Source: Litorimonas haliclonae
GTDB lineage: Bacteria > Pseudomonadota > Alphaproteobacteria > Caulobacterales > Maricaulaceae
Direction of reading: 5' to 3'
Assembly (NCBI RefSeq): GCF_965138505.1
Contig: NZ_CBCSCO010000001.1
Location: forward strand, 62,001 to 126,000
DNA length: 64,000 nucleotides
The stretch's first letter is position 1, and every line of letters begins with the position of its first letter. Positions 62,134 to 64,000 of this stretch are shown piece by piece. The notes beneath the pieces are model-generated. The model was not told the origin of the DNA. It saw only the letters and a program-made list of their open reading frames with translations, and searched no databases. Both the position numbers and the translations under genes were made by a program.

Positions 62134-63110
62134 AGGAGCGCCTCCAAATCAGAGAACTGCGGCACCCGCAAGGCACGAGCTTCAGACTCGCCCCAAGGCG
62201 CGGCATCGGATCGAACCGCGACGCGCATTTTAGCCGAACGGGAGCGAGCGTTTTCTTTGATTTCCGTCTTGGACGGCTTAGTCACAGATCGCTTTGGAAG
62301 TGAAAAACTAGGCGGCGGGCCGGTATGCTCAACCGCCGGGGCGTAACGCGAGCCCCCTTCAATTTCGCCGGCCCGCTCCCGGAAGAATGTCTTCACGATA
62401 CGGTCTTCCAGAGAATGGAATGTGACGACAATCAGCCGCCCCTCAGGCGCGAGCGCTTGCTCCGCCGCATGCAAAGCCCGAAACAGCTCTCCTAGCTCAT
62501 CGTTGACAAAAATACGCAAAGCCTGAAAAACCTTTGTTGCCGGATGCGTTTTTCCACGTCGCCCCAAGGCCTTCTCCAGCAAATCGGCGAGCTGCAAGGT
62601 CCGAGTTAGCGGCGCGTCGTCTCGCGACTGAACAATCACCTTTGCGGCGTGGCGCGCCCGGGCCTCCTCGCCATAAACACGGAACAACTGCTCAAGCTGA
62701 ACCTGGCTTAAATTCATGACGGCATCTGCTGCAGTCGGGCCCGATTGGCTCATGCGCATATCGAGCGGCCCATCGCGCATAAACGAAAATCCGCGTGCCC
62801 CCTCATCTAATTGCATGGAGGAAACGCCAATATCCAAAATCACGGCATCCACCGGATCGAGACCCAGCAGGTCAAGCTTGGAAAAAGGCGTCTGAATAAG
62901 CCGGAAACGACTGCCATATTCCGCCGCCAGCTCGGCCGCACGAGGCGCCACATTTGGATCGCGGTCAAGACCAATAACTTTGCAGTTCTCGGCCTGCAAG
63001 ATAGCCTCGCTATAACCACCATAACCGAAAGTTCCGTCCACATAGGTCTCTCCGGCTTGCGGACTTAAAGCTTTTAACACCTCAGGTAACATTACGGGGT
63101 AGTGCTTCAT
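62130..63110 (-). CDS. rsmH: 16S rRNA (cytosine(1402)-N4)-methyltransferase
   Basis: A 326-residue SAM-dependent enzyme (MraW/RsmH) methylating C1402 in the ribosomal P site. It begins HYPVMLPEVLKALSPQAGETY, with SAM loop DGTFGYGGYSEAIL and VIGLDRDPNV; the conserved VILDIGVSSMQLDEGARGFSF, LDMRMSQ and VTFHSLEDRIVKTFF follow. It overlaps mraZ by 4 bases and ftsL by 4 bases. Confidence 0.97.
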   Translation of the reverse strand: MKHYPVMLPEVLKALSPQAGETYVDGTFGYGGYSEAILQAENCKVIGLDRDPNVAPRAAELAAEYGSRFRLIQTPFSKLDLLGLDPVDAVILDIGVSSMQLDEGARGFSFMRDGPLDMRMSQSGPTAADAVMNLSQVQLEQLFRVYGEEARARHAAKVIVQSRDDAPLTRTLQLADLLEKALGRRGKTHPATKVFQALRIFVNDELGELFRALHAAEQALAPEGRLIVVTFHSLEDRIVKTFFRERAGEIEGGSRYAPAVEHTGPPPSFSLPKRSVTKPSKTEIKENARSRSAKMRVAVRSDAAPWGESEARALRVPQFSDLEALL

Positions 63111-63577
63111 GACTGACCCCCAGTTAACGGCGGCGGCTGGACCGGACGAAGGCGGTGGCGATTTTCCTTGGCGAGCTTACGCATTTGTTCAGCCCGCTCT
63201 TCATGAGCTGCAGGAGACCAAATTTCGAAACGACGCCCCAACCCCACAAAAGTGACATGACCGTTCAGGCCAGCATAATCGTGCAAGTCTTTCGGAAGGG
63301 ATATCCGTCCGCCGGTGTCAAATTGCAAAGGACGGCTGGCCGCAAAAATGGCGCGCTGCAAGGCGATGCGGCCTTCGTCATAATAATCAAGGGTGTCGAG
63401 GGAGCGTTGATATTCTTCCATCAACGCCATACCGCCGCCTTCGAGATATTGTCCGTCGAAGCTCGGCCAGACGACAATGCCGTCAAAGCCGCTCCCCGCG
63501 ACAACGGCGCGGAAATCCGCCGGCACGGAAACCCGCCCCTTCGCATCCACTTTGTTTGTCACGCTGGACAGAAACAT
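63107..63577 (-). CDS. mraZ: Transcriptional regulator MraZ
   Basis: A 156-residue DNA-binding protein of the division cluster with two AbrB-like half domains: NKVDAKGRVSVPADFRAVV at residues 8-26 and RPLQFDTGGRISLPKDLHDY in the second half. MraZ is known to bind repeated TGGGN sequences upstream of its own gene and to repress it; three TGGGA repeats occur at 63613-63637, 36-60 bases before this start. It is the first gene of the cluster. Confidence 0.95.
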   Translation of the reverse strand: MFLSSVTNKVDAKGRVSVPADFRAVVAGSGFDGIVVWPSFDGQYLEGGGMALMEEYQRSLDTLDYYDEGRIALQRAIFAASRPLQFDTGGRISLPKDLHDYAGLNGHVTFVGLGRRFEIWSPAAHEERAEQMRKLAKENRHRLRPVQPPPLTGGQS

Positions 63578-64000
63578 GAAAATCCCTTGATAAGCTTGGC
63601 CTAGCTTAATTTTGGGATAGCATGGGATAATATGGGAAACAATGCCAATTTAGGGGAATATTAGCTATAGATTGCTTTTTCCACACTGTGAACCCTTCTG
63701 GGGATAACTCTTTATTTACGAACAATAACAAAGGGTTAAGAATATATTTCCAAAGAGTTACTATAGCTCCAAATCCATAACCCAAACGTCACCGTTTCGG
63801 CGCCGGACATCTCCAGAGGCCGTCATAATAACGCAACACCACTCTGTTAACCTCAACCATAAATCGCCCCGGTCACTTCAACTAGGTTAACGACAAGGCG
63901 CCCAAGATGTGGTTAAATTATAATACTTTAAATGGCGGCGCAGAATTCTAAGCGACTATCAACCGATAGTATCGAGTAAAACTTGATTAGTTTGTGACGC
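63578..64000. promoter_or_regulatory. mraZ upstream region (gene-free, right edge)
   Basis: These 423 bases contain no coding sequence that I can support. They hold the MraZ-type repeats, a possible mraZ promoter (TTCACA at 63687-63692 and TATAGC at 63664-63669 on the minus strand, 17 bases apart), and an inverted repeat TAACTCTTT/AAAGAGTTA at 63705-63713 and 63752-63760. There are also scattered TTAAC half-sites (63847, 63887) and a short hairpin ACTATC-AACC-GATAGT near 63955. A TATAAT on the plus strand (63919-63924) may belong to a gene beyond the edge. Confidence 0.5.
63613..63637. promoter_or_regulatory. MraZ-box: three TGGGA repeats at 10-bp spacing
   Basis: TGGGA occurs at 63613, 63623 and 63633, each separated by five bases, an exact helical-turn period. 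This matches the known MraZ recognition pattern of TGGGN repeats with 5-base spacers. The repeats read on the plus strand, opposite to mraZ transcription. Confidence 0.75.

Noticed and set aside
63677..63707. DnaA-box-like sequences (TTTTCCACA and the reverse of TTATCCCCA) upstream of mraZ
   Set aside because: Each has one mismatch to the consensus and only two occur; no AT-rich unwinding element or origin-linked gene is present, so an origin is not supported.
1..64000. Mobile elements, CRISPR arrays, tRNA or rRNA genes
   Set aside because: No transposase, integrase, regularly spaced repeats or tRNA-like cloverleaf was seen apart from the tmRNA acceptor part.

Overview
The window is chromosomal DNA of an alphaproteobacterium, most likely from the Hyphomonadaceae/Maricaulaceae/Robiginitomaculum side of the Caulobacterales-like group. 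This placement is inferred from five things: a split, circularly permuted tmRNA gene next to an alpha-type sspB; the gene set and order of the division cluster; a TTAA-N7-TTAA (CtrA-type) box in front of ftsZ; the folA-hflK-hflC-DUF2065-degP run; and an argA-type gene with a vertebrate-like acetyltransferase domain beside an ArgE-like deacetylase. Base composition is moderate. I saw no rRNA, tRNA, insertion sequence, prophage or CRISPR array.

Layout, left to right. 1-1770: start of the respiratory complex I operon (nuoABCD, minus strand, running off the left edge). 1989-9162: a short-chain dehydrogenase, then the glutamate synthase operon gltD - GFA-domain gene - gltB. 9452-14047: undecaprenyl-diphosphatase, a secreted serine hydrolase, a VTT/DedA-like membrane protein, miaA and serB. 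14051-18409: folA-hflK-hflC-DUF2065-degP (minus), membrane protein quality control. 18470-22300: VUT transporter, secreted M20 amidohydrolase, an orphan zinc-ribbon gene, thyA and a TM2 protein. 22339-25714: an operon of an ArgE-like deacetylase, an argA/argB-like vNAT protein and an M14 carboxypeptidase. 25885-30658: DUF2853, permuted ssrA, a cytochrome P450, sspB, fumC, and two small genes (DUF4169 and ribbon-helix-helix). 30695-35735: thioesterase, then uvrD, an alpha/beta-hydrolase-like lipoprotein and prmA packed as one unit. 35736-36408: a gene-poor stretch holding an overlooked 55-residue arginine-rich ORF with a strong terminator, and a 93-residue hypothetical. 36454-39503: aminopeptidase P and an MFS transporter.

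39566-63577 is one long minus-strand block. Read in the direction of transcription it is mraZ-rsmH-ftsL-ftsI-murE-murF-mraY-murD-ftsW-murG-murC-murB-ddl-ftsQ-ftsA-ftsZ, then lpxC, bamD, recN and ligA. Most neighbours overlap by 1-4 bases or lie within 40 bases, so it is probably translated as a coupled division and cell-wall operon. The notable gap is 205 bp before ftsZ, which carries the CtrA-type box, and ftsZ is followed by a clear terminator. The right edge (63578-64000) is the mraZ regulatory region, with three TGGGA repeats at 10-bp spacing.

Functional links: uppP, mraY, murG, murC-F and ftsI/ftsW belong to the lipid II cycle; ssrA and sspB supply the trans-translation tag and the adaptor that hands tagged proteins to ClpXP; gltBD and the arginine genes form a nitrogen-assimilation theme. 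No wholly new multi-gene defence or mobile system is evident. The best leads are the kinase-degenerate vNAT protein with its deacetylase and M14 neighbours, the GFA gene inside gltDB, the lipoprotein hydrolase between uvrD and prmA, and the hidden small ORF.
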